DNA of 64,000 bases from Phorcus lineatus (Eukaryota > Mollusca > Gastropoda > Trochida > Trochidae). Made by a program: the position numbers and the translations under genes. The stretch's first letter is position 1. Each line of letters opens with the position of its first letter. Of this stretch, positions 35,219 to 48,100 are shown in pieces. The stretch spans positions 28,072,254-28,136,253 of the forward strand of contig OV121086.1 of NCBI GenBank assembly GCA_921293015.1. Direction: 5' to 3'. The notes beneath the pieces were generated by a model. That model made no database searches. It saw only the letters and a program-made list of their open reading frames with translations, and was not told where the DNA came from.

Positions 35219-35507
35219 CAATGGTTTGAAGAAACTGCCTAAACATATATTTTCGGTCTTTGTTATCTATCTTTATTTCTCCTAATTACTGATTTTGAAG
35301 AAAATGAATAATTACCTTTTACCTATTCATAAAATCTGTCTATTTTGCTACCTAAGTAAAATGGGAAAGATGTATCGTAATGCCGATAATTCTCCATTTA
35401 ATTTTCTGACATCTTGATTAACATTAATCTTATATCGGTTGTCATTTAAAAAATAAGATACATAAGAGTGTAAAGCAACTCAACTGATAACTGATCAACA
35501 GATAGAA

Positions 35508-35518
35508 GGGGGGGGGGG
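35508..35518 (+). repeat. G11 homopolymer
   Basis: Eleven consecutive G in otherwise AT-rich sequence. Confidence 0.9.
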
Positions 35519-36319
35519 ATGCATTAAAGATATATACAGACTTTATGTTCGAAACTGATATCAATCAAAATGAAGTATTTATTTTCTGTCATGCAAAATT
35601 CTTAAAATAAACAATAAGCCAACAGTAAATAAAGCCAGGTTTAATGGTGATTACGATTTCAAGTGAATTTGTTTGAGATACAAAGTACTTCGATATATTT
35701 CGATATCCGTCTGTACATTTTTTGTTGTAACATTCCGTCAAGAATAGCATGGGGATATATCTACCCGATTTGGGATGTATGCAACGCAAAAAATCTTAAA
35801 GATTTCAATCATACACAAAAAACACCATGCTATTTTGGGCCTGATGTAATGCAGACAGGAGAAAATGCCTATGTTACAATATCCTGAAAAAAGTTCCAAA
35901 CCTGCTACAAACTTAATGTCTATGTTTAATTTATAGCAAACGACATGCAAAATATTTTTGTTGTTGTTGTTGTTAAGATATCTAGTTTTTTTGTTCTGCT
36001 TGAAGAAAAATAACAGACACGCAGACATTATTTTAGACAGATAGATTCCTTATTTGACCAATAATTTCAAAGCATAAATGCACTGCGGATGATCGTAGGA
36101 ATGAGCGTGTTTTTTGATTGACAAATTTGACAATTTTCATGCGCCGCTAAATGTAAATGTAAATTGTTAATGATAATAGGACAATAGCAACAAGTTTAGT
36201 TTATTTTTCAAAATATACAAAATTCATATATACATAATATGATTTATTCATCAAAGTATACAAAGAATAAAAAAAATATTTGACAAATATAGTTTGGTAA
36301 ATCCATTAGATGTAAGTAG

Positions 36320-36475
36320 AATGAGCATATATCAGAAAGACATATATATCATTGTATACAGTGAAAATGTAAAAAGAACTTCCGAAGTGTGTAACATAGA
36401 TATCAGAAAGACATATATATCATTGTATAGAATGAAAATGTAAAAAAAAACTTCCAAAATGTGTAACATAGCCCG
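36320..36475. repeat. Two-copy tandem repeat, ~69 bp
   Basis: 'atatcagaaagacatatata' plus 'tcattgtata' and 'gtgtgtaacatag' occur twice in tandem. Non-coding. Confidence 0.8.
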
Positions 36476-37012
36476 ATAAAAATTAATTGATAAAACATTT
36501 ATGGAGTATTTCAATGTTAAAAAAATAAACCTGAGATAAAAGTCAGAGAGAAATGAATCGTTACACTAGTGTAAACAAGTCATATATATATCTAATGTAC
36601 ATATTATCCTAAATTGCAGAGTACGACAAATGCATCGTCAACTCAACAAAACCATGCTTACTTTCAGCCCTTTCTATCCCCCTTGATCGACCAAATATTT
36701 TCTTTATAATTGAATTATCTTGCCTAGTTCTTTTCATATAGCAAACAGCTGGAAATCAAAAGAAAGTTATCATATAACGCAAAATGGAGAATTTCAACCG
36801 TTTCTAAACTATATCAAGCTAATATTTAAGTGTTTTTAAATATTCATGAACACAAAATGTAATAGCTTGGGAGTTATTTCTTCAGCATAGAATCTAAGTT
36901 TCTTGTTTATGTAAACTTTGGTTAGACTTTCCAAAGATTCCCTTTTAATATAACAGTAACGTAATTAACAAAACGCAATATATTTCATTTCATTTCATCA
37001 GGCAAGTAAGTA

Positions 37013-37033
37013 GGGGGGGGGGGGGGGGGGGGG
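37013..37033 (+). repeat. G21 homopolymer
   Basis: Twenty-one consecutive G (C on the minus strand) about 350 bases beyond the likely poly(A) signal of the bark-like gene. Could form a quadruplex. Confidence 0.9.
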
Positions 37034-37388
37034 TCTCAGTTTGAATATACCCCCCTCTATTTAAAACTGAATAGGAGTTAAAGTAAGGATCAATATCAAC
37101 ATTTTCCTTCAGAAAAATATAAGTGAATGCGAGATAAGTTCATAGATGATTAAGTAGACAAAAGCAAAGAGTGGACTGTTGAAGTCTAACATTTTTGTAT
37201 TGATTGTTCAAATATTAAATTAATTAGAACCTTTGCGTGCATATCCTTTTCCTCGTAGGAAAGGGGATTTATCTCATTGTTGTGTAGTTCAACATTTAAC
37301 AGCTCCAAAGTAAACATTGTCACACAAATTTGATCTTAGAGTTTGAAGCTTCTCTGACGTCAGGACATGGATTAGGAGGTCTGTATAG

Positions 37389-37394
37389 TTTATT
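37389..37394 (-). terminator. Candidate polyadenylation signal of bark-like gene
   Basis: AATAAA on the minus strand about 290 bases past the stop codon. Confidence 0.5.
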
Positions 37395-37679
37395 CCACGT
37401 TGTCACAAGAGTCTTATACAGAGAACGTAGTCATATTTTGACAATGACAATAAGGCATATATGTTTAAAGTCTGGACGAGCTTTGGCATTTGACCATGCT
37501 TGCTTTTGCTCGCCGGATATCTCAGGACTGAACTTGTTTTTTAAAGCGTCAGTTCAGAGAGGTTATGTGCCACATGATTTGAGTACATCAATTTTAATCA
37601 ACGCATACAAGTGTATGTTACACAAAGCCTGTAGAGTTATAGAGATCATTGGTCTAACATTTAAATCTAATTTTAACAA

Positions 37680-39100
37680 CTATAAAGCATTTAAAATTAA
37701 AACGGTTCCTAGTGACAAGATAGTATGCAGGACTGCTGTTGATGCCTTTACAGCACCAGAAACCACAGATTTCGTTGTTTCCGCTATTGGTAATTGAGTC
37801 GTTGATGAAATTGGTTGCGTCGATGAGGTTGACGAAGTGAATGAACAAAGGGCAACATCCTCCTGGGTCACAATACTACAGAATGTCCCTTCCCATCCAG
37901 ACAAGCATTGACATAGGTTAGGACCAACGCAATTACCATGGGAACTACAGTTCCACACTCCAGAACAATCGAATTCCGAGCAGTCTGCACCAGTGAAGCC
38001 AAGCTTACACCAACAGCTTCCTGGGGCGACGCATCTTCCCATGTTGGCACAACCAGCATCCCCTGAACATGTGAAGTCCAGGTTGGTTAATACCGGAGAT
38101 AAAGAAACACTGAGAGAGGAGTTTGATTTATCTACCAATCGGGAAGAAGCCATGACTTCATTTTGTCCATCCCACCAGTTGTTTGACGCATTCAGAGTTA
38201 CCTCCCATGGGGCAAGAACTCTCAGGTCGAAAGGTGACGCTGGATTTTCAAAAATGTTGTACGAAAATGAACCATCAGTAAATTCAAGTAGTACTACAGC
38301 ATCGCTTGTGTTCGATTTCCTAATGCTATTGTAATCAAATTTCACCTTGTTAGTTGAAAAGGTTTTTACTTTTACAACACATTTTGCAGATATGTTTTCG
38401 AATCGGTTTGCTGACACGCTCAGGGTCTCGAATTCAGGTAACTCCATTGACACGAAACATTCATCTGTGACACCAGCATGAGCAACGTTGTCTTCAAAGA
38501 ACAGCGAAAAGGGGGATTCGAACAAGAACGAGATCTCACCACTTGAAGTAAAGTTGTTGCTTTGAACATGAAGCTCTCTCAGAAAGGGAAAATATGCTTG
38601 GCCAAACAGTCGCACATCCATGCTCCTCTTAATACCCTCAAAATGATTGTTTATGATATTTATCCATCCTTCGCTGTCATGGACAGACATATCCATTACC
38701 AGACCGATGTCCATACCACGGAAAACGTTATTATTGATGATCAGAAATCTGTTACCTGATGTGAATCCTGCCACCTTGAGACCAACAAGATTTTCCGTAA
38801 ATAACATTCCTTCAATATTACCCTTAATAAGAAAAGTTCTAACAGTCATTCCATTCCCTCTATTAAACCTCATAATGGCATTTCGGATGTTGAAATATTT
38901 TTCAACCTTTACAAAAATACCATCAGACTGTCCATGTTCAATCAATGTCCCTTTAAGATCTATATCAATGTAGTCTTCTTCCAGTGTTACCCCAGCTTCC
39001 ATCGTGTTGTTGATGTAGCAGTTTGATAACTTCACTGTTTGGGTGCTTATGACAAGACCCACCTTGGAGTCTAGGATAGAAACTCCTTCGAGATAGGACT
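37680..39100 (-). CDS. bark: bark-like exon 18: beta-helix D, two EGF-like modules, GPI-like tail
   Basis: A 473-codon last exon. The helix block closes with ASNNWWDGQNEV. Next comes CSGDAGCANMGRCVAPGSCW with CKLGFTGADC, then CSGVWNCSSHGNCVGPNLCQ with CLSGWEGTFC, which are two EGF-like modules. A Ser/Thr-rich stretch follows, then VVSGAVKASTAVLHTILSLG and a few apolar residues to the stop. A small-residue site (SGA) followed by a short hydrophobic end with no cytoplasmic tail resembles a GPI signal. Drosophila Bark is instead a transmembrane protein. Confidence 0.85.
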
Positions 39101-42100
39101 CTGAAATGATATTCAATTGAAAAACTCGTAAGAATTAAAATAAGATGCCACTGTAATGCAAAAAGGCATGATTGACTTCAATTAAAGGTAACAATCATAA
39201 TTTCCTATTTCATATCAGAAAAAAACATTAATGTTGAAAACATTGCACGTTTTTCTTTTTTCCTAAAATCACTCCATGTACGAATCCAATAGGAAATAAA
39301 GGCGGTGATAAAATATGCCAATGACTCGAAAGATCAGTCTTCACGTGATTTATCATGTAAGGTTTACGATTTATGACATTTGGAATTAAATGTTTCTAGC
39401 TATGCAATGAATTATCTGAACATGCGTTCCAAATCTGCTGCTCGTGCAGAAAGATAACAGCATTCTAATGCGTATCGTTTTCAGAAGAATTTAAACGTAT
39501 CCCTTTAATTTGTATAATGTGACTGACAATTCAAACAATGTTGAAAAGGCCTTTAAAACACGAGATGGCCTCAATAAAGACTAATTTATAAAAAGTCTGC
39601 AATGAGCAAATATCACTTTCAACCCATGACATTCACTAAAGTTATAATCACAAAGCAAGTCACTATATACCTTTATGATCTGACGTCACTGCGATGTTGT
39701 GATGACAGCTGACTCTGACGTCATCGCACATGGAGGTGTTGCTAGCTACAGTAGGTTGACACTGAGACAGTGCCCACATTGAACTCTTACATCCCAGATC
39801 CTCCACCATAGACGCGTTCCTGATATCTTCACTGCCGTTCCCAATCTCGGCTATGCCAGACCTATCAAAATTCTTATATTTTAAGAGAAAGTAACTGAGA
39901 GTCATGCATCATAACAAATTCTAGGCGTAATGACGTTTCCCGGTTAGTTTTGAACAGGAAAGTAAGGGATTATTCCCATTCATTCGATATGGAACTGATC
40001 ATTGGTATAATCATGATCCGTATGCTTAGGTATTGAAGATTGGGACAAACCCTTACTTTGTGTTCAGTAATTAATTACGCTCTAAATACAAGTATTAAGA
40101 ACTCTACATTACCATTCATAGAGAATACTAAACGATGTCCAGTTTATTAAAAAAATTATTAAACGAGTGAGTGGTTTGGTAATGGACGAGCAAAAGACTT
40201 GCCCTCATCGCCATCAAAATGATGACGCCATGATGACGAGTTACCCCTCTAACTACCTGCTAACATTCAGCCTGTGAAATTGCCGTTTACATTCGATACC
40301 TACACTCAGCCTTGAGACTCTATGATAATGAAAACAAAGCTAAAATCTATATTATAAGTTTTTAATTCCATTAATTTCGAAATCATTATCATCTTATTTA
40401 AATTAAAATCAAGATCTTAGACAATTTTCTTTTATTTATTGGCTGTCTAACAATATTTTAAAATACAAATAAGATTTACGTCGAAATCTTAAGTCACAAT
40501 ATACGCACGCGGAGCGGGAAGACTTGGACATCTTTTCGTTTCGGTCATGACGTTAAGAAAATAAGACATATGATGCCACCGCTTAAATTAAAATCCAGAA
40601 GACCACATGGTCAGCTTTAAATCTTGCCAATATGTGTAGTAATGGTAGCAATGGTAGTAAGCCGAAAGTCACCTTACGGATTTGTGCAAGGGCACCCATT
40701 TTATAGAAACAATGGAGGGCCATTAATTGGCTAATACTATCATATATTTCACCAAGAGAGAAGTCCTGAGATATTTGTAGAGGACACTGGTGTAGTGATT
40801 AGCATGCTGACCTATCACGCCAATGGCCCGGGTTCGAATCCTGGTGGAGGCATCAGATATTTGTAACATGGGCCATTTCGTATGCTGTGTCCCTGGGCAA
40901 GACACTTGATCCACACTGCACTCAGTCTAACCAGCTGTACAATTGGGTGCCTGAATTACGGGAAGGTATGGACCTACACGGTCGCGCGAAGCGCTTAATA
41001 GGCTGCATCGAAGTACTATTCCCTCAGGATCATAACATAACGTGCGCTTTGAGCATGCTCTGTCTTGGATAAATGCGCGGTACAAGAAAGCTATTACTAT
41101 TATTAAATTAATTTAAAAACATCTAGGAAAACTTACTACAAAAGTCATCATTTCAATAGTTGAAGAACAACTTACTCGTATCCCATAGCTCGACAGATCA
41201 ACTTTTCATCCGGGTAAAGAACTTGACAGACTCGAGTCCACGTTCCGTTGATACACATTTCTACTCGCCCTCCCTGACGTTCGTTGTGATCGACTAGTCG
41301 AACTGTACCTATATTCACGTCTGTAATAAGAACAACATTGACTAAGGATATCTGTATAGTAATAATACACCAAAATATCTAGAATTACCTTATGAAAAAA
41401 AGCAAGGGATGATTTCAAAAGACCTTTCGGAATGTCTTGTCAATGTAACATTGCTAGATAATTGTTATCACACCATCAGCAAAATTCTCGTACTTTTTCT
41501 GTTCGAGTCCCATGCGGGATTTGAACAAACACCATCAAAGTTAACCTGCTCGTCAATTCGCCTCACGTTAAATGTAAACATCGGTCCATTTTATGAATTT
41601 TTAATCGAAATTATATCGACTTATTAGCAAATAACAAACGTATCCTACCAAGCATTGAGGGGAAAACAACCCCAAACCACGGATAGTCGTCTGCCCTTTT
41701 GAAGACAATCTTCTCTGGACTCTCAGCTTGTGCTACAAGCGTGCCTGTAAATGAAGTGGTTATAGAGATTAGAGCAAGAATGAATGCTTTATATAAAAGT
41801 AAACCTCATTGTGTTGCAATTGCTAATGCTTTCACCCTGGAGTATTTTTTTCATATCCGTTACATTTAGATAAATATCCCACACTACTAAACCATAATCC
41901 CTAAACTCAACTCAGCAATGAAATGAACGAGGGCTCTGATTCGTTCTGTGAACAAGGGAGTTCTCTTAGTGCTATTACATTCATGATATGAAGGCGTGAT
42001 TACAGGGCGCAGTTTTATTGAAGTCGCTAAATGGAATTTGAAAAAAAATAGAGATAAAGATAGGCCTTTTATAATTAAAAGATACTGTACTTTAGAGAAA

Positions 42101-45100
42101 CAATAACATTTCCAAATTCACCTTAGGATAGCTCTTTGTATCCGAGAAAAAGTTTCAAAACCTAGGTATTTTAGAGAATAATTCTTCAATACTACGAAAT
42201 TGACATGAACATTACATATATGAATTTATGTTCTCTTGAAAAACATTCAATAAATAGTTCAAGGTACAACTAGTTTGACTGTCTTAAGGTTTGTTTAAAA
42301 CCCTCTTATCAAAATATACAGTGCTCTGCGAATAAAGTAAAGATCATACGACGATTTATGTCCAACCTTGACGGTGAAAATTCTTTAAAATTATTGGTAG
42401 AAATCTTAATGTAAAGTGACTTGATTTTCGAAGCTCTCTTAGTAATAAGATAGTCGACTGTCTCAACACTTATAGACCTTCGAAAATACTGCTCCAATTG
42501 TCCATTGATTTCCTCTGAGCTTTATTTACATTCTTTTTACAAAAGTTACAGTTTACCATTTTTTATATAAAAGATTGGGTACGCTTAAGCTGTTTTGGAT
42601 TGTGTTTAAAGTTTTATAAATTTGTTCATGTCACACTGACACTGTACCTCTCATTTTTAAAAATTATTTGTTCTTGCTTAAAAATATCAACACATTAGAT
42701 TTTGCTTTGCATTTACATAACCCTCAAGCAGCTATGACACTTACCGTCAACGTATATTCCAGTGCCCCGTTTAAACCTCAGTTCTACTCCGCTAGGTACG
42801 TGAAGCACGCCCCCGTTCCTAAAACAACGTAAACCTTTATATTTATACGTTTCTGTTAAAATGTAGTGTCTATTCCTTTAATCAAGAAAGTTTATGTCTT
42901 AGTTTTTCGATAAATCATGATAAATCATCATCCATAAGACAATGACATTATCATCCGTAAGATACCCAAAAAAACACTTGGTATATTTTGGTTATTAAAA
43001 GTAAATTAATACATAACTTAAAACTCCTGCATAAAAGATAAGAAGTGTCCTTGCTCATTAGATATCATTTGGTTGTTGCTTAACTTTTCCATATTTGGGA
43101 TCACATTTGAAGAGTACGCTTAGTGGACTTTTCCTGGTTTCTTCCGGGATTCGAGCCTATACCCTTAGAGTCAGGCAACACCGCCAGCACTGAGCGTACC
43201 ACTTGCTAACCAATTCTCCTAGCAGGTCTAGAAGATAGTGTGATCCCAAATATGGCAAAGGAACATTAGATGTGGTTTGCAATACATTGTTAAGTTGACG
43301 ACCAATTTGATAGGATTTATTTTTATCGGTGTAAGAACTCGTAACGATTTCATTAAAAGATGTATTTCAAGCATTCAAAGGTATACTTAATAAGTATACA
43401 AACCTTATGTAAATCGACCGATCGATGGTATACAACGATGAATCTTTGCCAAGGACGAGTTTGGTTTCAACCAAACCTCCACTTCCTTTACGATTGTCAG
43501 TCCAAAAATGATCCCTTGTATCCCCCTTCAGCATTCCCAGCTCTTCTGAGTCGTAATACGGAATGTAGAACACGAACCCTCTCGACATGTCTTCATCAAA
43601 GCTACAGATCCTCCCGGAGACATAATCATGTGACGATCCTCCCCAATAGTTCAGTCTTGCATCAATATCAACGTTTCTTCTAAAGACAGGGTATTCAAGT
43701 TCACATTTGGCTTCGGGATTCATAAAAACGTTGGATGACATTTTTACTTCATTCGATGACACCTTTATTGTTGTTGAGCAGTTATTTTGAATAAATCTGT
43801 TGTTTACCATGTCTACTCGTGAATAATAACTTCGAGAATTGTCTATTTCAATAATGGAAGGCGCTTCGTTATTTGACAGCGTGTTTCCAGAGATACTAAC
43901 AGAAGATTCAACACGAGGAGTATCGTCGTCTAGTTTGACCAACGACTGAGGGTACGTGTTTTCAGAAACGACATTATTTGATATTTCAAGTGAAAGCCTT
44001 TTGTCAAATCTTGAAACTATTTCTACAAAACTTGCATTGTTCTGAACAAGAGTATTGTTTCTAATATGAACAGAACTATCATTTTTTACACCATAAAAGC
44101 TGAAGTATATAATCTTTCCAGTATTAAATGAAAAAACGTTGTTTGATATTTCAAATGAACACGCATTTTTAAATTTAGGGCGAAATAGCATTACTCCCTT
44201 GTCATCATTGCTCCTCGATATAAAAGAGTTGATTAAAGAAAATGACAACTCGCCATTAGAATTTGCCGCCGTTGATTCAAACACACCATTATTCATTTCA
44301 AAAGTGCCATTTCTTATGGAAATAACAGCTCCTGTTCGCAGATATATCGTTTTATCATTTTCCTCGAAACGACAACTCTCAAAGGATATGTTAATCCTTC
44401 GGTTGATTCGAACTCCAACATTATTGTTAGATATGGCGCAGTTGCTAAGCTCAATTTGATCAACTTCTCCGTAAGCAGGGAAGTAAATTCCGGAATTCTT
44501 GTTATTTGTGGCGGTGATTCCTGATATCTTTGACGGTAGAGTTCCTGTTTGAAAAGTTATACCAGTCGAGAGCGAGAAGGAGGATTCTACGAAGTCGAAA
44601 CTAGTGACACCCCCTTCCACAGCAAGTCCCACCTCTGTGTCGTTGATGATGAAATGGTGAATCTCGACTTCATAGCCAATATCTGAAAGCAGTAAGATTA
44701 TTTTATTGTAACATGAAGAGGAATATATCAACGTCATAGCTATTATCTGACAGAAGCAAGATTATTTTCATTGCTACATGAACTGGTGAATACCAACTCC
44801 ATAGCTAATATCTGAAATCAATAAGACTTTTTTCATTGCACCATCGTGAAAGGTGAACATTAACTTCATAGCTATAATCTGATAGCAGCAAGATTATTTT
44901 CATTGCAACATGAAGTAATGAATACCAACTCCATAGCCAATATCTGAAATCAATAAGACCTTTTTCATTGCACCACCGTGAAAGGTGAATATCAACTTCA
45001 AAGCTATAATCTGAGAGCAGTACTTAAAACTATTTCCATTGCACAACCATGAATTGGGTAATAACAACTTAAAACTAATATCTGAAAGCAGTTAGATGGT

Positions 45101-48100
45101 TTTCAGTGCATCATCACAAAATGATGAATATCAACTACATAGCTAATACCTGAAAGAAAGTTAAATCAATCAATCCTCAATTTACTATATTGTCACATTT
45201 TATTTACAAACACTATTCACGGTTACAGCTTTTCTTTTCATATCCAATTTAAGATTGGTTAACTTGATAAATAACAAAATGTTACTCAAGCATTTACTTA
45301 ATTTCACGTTGTCCTGCCAAGCTACGAACTTCAGAAAAGATGTTTCCAAATTCTCTATATATAATTCACTAGACATGTCATTACTTATCAAATCAATGAC
45401 ATATTGATTATTAATAATCTAAAAACAATTCTGACCGTTGGAAAATACTTCAAAGACATTTTCTTAATTGATGAATCACTAATCCTATTTTCATATCGAT
45501 TCTGCATATTCGATTTCACATGGAAAACAACCACACCTTCACGTCTTGGTAGCGTTTTTCCTTTGCATTTCACATATGCAATTGTTTGGTTTGAGCAGTC
45601 CCGTGGACTCGTTGGACATTTAAGCAAGTTGTCTTCGGTGCCAGCACAGTTGAAGACTTCATCAATGATACCATTCAAGACAGTACCGATCGAGTCTGTG
45701 AGGATCTCATGTTTTTCATCTGTGCTGTTGATGATAAGGTGATAAAAGATTTCACGTGTGATACCATCTTTATCAAACAAATTAATTGGTATAATACGAG
45801 CGAAAGCGAGTTCTTCACAATTCCTTTGCAGATTTGATAAAGTTGGTGAAATTGAAGGTAGCTAACATTGGTAATTTATCAATTGAAAAATCTGACAGTG
45901 TGATACGATTGTGGCATTGGGAATGATATCATAACGACATAATTGCAAACTAGTGAGTTGTCATGAGAACAGAGATATTACACTAGTTCAATATTGCCAC
46001 ATAAATATAGCAATGCAGTTTCATAGAAATTGAGTTGATACAGTTTTTTCCACCTTAACTGAAACATGGTGGAACATTTACACAACTGGTACAGAAATAT
46101 AATTTCTTTTGGAGATTAACGATGATTTTAATAGTTTCCTTATTTTCACTGTTGTTACCTTTAACGAAGGGTTCACATTGCTTTAAATTCAAAATGGATT
46201 CGAACAGTTCATTTAAATGAACATAAATATAATGAGAATGATACGTTCACTCCAAATGATGTATAAACATTCTATCGAAATTTCTTTTCACTCAAAATGT
46301 TGAACTAGAAATGATGAACCTTTTCTTCTTCCTCAGATATAACAAATAAAATTCTCTGCTAACAGAGCTACTTGTGTGGGGAGAGAATGCCAATATAACA
46401 AATTGCGTTTTTCTTACTCATAACCAAGTCCCCTGCAGACCACTTTGGCGTTCTGCTGACCGAAACCCTCTCCACAAACCGGCCTCCAAACTCCTCCACT
46501 CTTCACCTCCACCCTTCCTTCCTTCCCTGGACATCCGCCAACCAGGCGCACCTCAGGGGTCAAGGTCGCACGATCTGGAAAATATGTTCTCGTCTAACCA
46601 ATGTGACAGAGGTATTTTTATCATAGCAAGTGTTTTGCTACCATGACTATTTTCTATATCTGAATGTATGTTATCGCTTAACCATTGTGGTAGATGTTTT
46701 TATTTTGTAATTAAAGTGTTTGGGTATTATGCTTTTTTCTCTCTCTGCAAGATATGTTATCGTTAAACTATTGTGACAGATGTTTTTATTTTGTAATTAA
46801 AGTGTTTGGGTATTATGCTTTTTTCTCTCTCTGCAAGATATGTTATCGTTAAACTATTGTGACAGATGTTTTAAATTTAAATATTGTGTTTTTATTTAAT
46901 AACTTTTCTCTCCATTTGAAGTTATTTTTGCGCACGTCAGGGGTTAAGGTTTTAGAGTAAGGCCTTTGCAATCTCATTAAATAACTGCTCTCAGCTAACC
47001 GGTCTCATTAACAATTTTCAAATAATTCTTCACTGCTTATTTCGACTAATAAGACAGAACTGACAAAAGGCAAAAAAAATTAGAATCAAGCTAATTCGTT
47101 TTAAGTAATACTGGATTTCACTGCTGCTAAATGTTTATAGTTCAAGGTATTAATAAGCAGAGCATGTGAATGTACTTTTCATTATGAATCAATTGTAATG
47201 CTAAACATATAAGTAAATCAACTTACAGATCATTTTACTTTCTATATTCTTTTTATTCTTTTAACCCTTATTATTATTATTTTGATTAAAGCCTAGTCCC
47301 CACTCGATGGTCTGACTGTGTACTTCCTACCAGGTGTGTGAATGATGTTTTGTGCACACAGTAAAGGCATTCTGATCGAAAAACGGACAATACCACACGT
47401 CAGTTCGTCAAAATATTTTTGTAAATTATCTAAAGCAATAAGAAGATAATATTCTAGTAAATAGTATTTGAAAGGTTATATAAGTAGTATTCATGTAAAT
47501 GGTATCTTTGCTTTTTTTCTAATCACAATTTAGGATGGATTTGATTTTATTAAAAACAATAATTCTGCTGTATATGACATTTTGGGATGAATAGGTGAGA
47601 TACTTTGAATGAATATCATCATCATTGGTATTTGACACGTATGAAAGCCCCATAATATGAAAATCACGTGATGTGTCTTCAACACCTCTTATGTTTTTAT
47701 AGAGCTTTTCGATCACTTATCGCAATAGTTATCCATCAATCAGAAAACTACTTTTGTTTTAATTTCTTTGGTTAATGAAGTTCATGTTTCTACTTACGCT
47801 TTGTTTCTGACAGCCTCATTCCAAACCAATTTTCGCCATCAATTTTCGCTTTCGCATATACAGGGTGACTCGAATTTCCAAGGATTCGCAGCTTACCTGA
47901 AAGAATACTCAAGTGATTATGTATTCCATACCTTTCCAGAATGTATTCAAAAATTATTTTTAAGATCTGATCACATCTGCCAAACATTCTATAGGAATGA
48001 AGAATCTGTTTTCGGCCATAATCAACAAAAGTTCCTGTTAAGTTAAAATCTAACTTAGATCAGAATTCATTCCAGGAATTGAAAAACATAGATAAATTTG

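Noticed and set aside
37330-37797. 155-codon open frame on the plus strand
   Set aside because: It overlaps the 3' UTR and last codons of the bark-like gene in antisense and shows no domain.
40785-40850. Functional tRNA gene
   Set aside because: A and B boxes are present but the sequence continues into a SINE core and tail; no clean acceptor stem.
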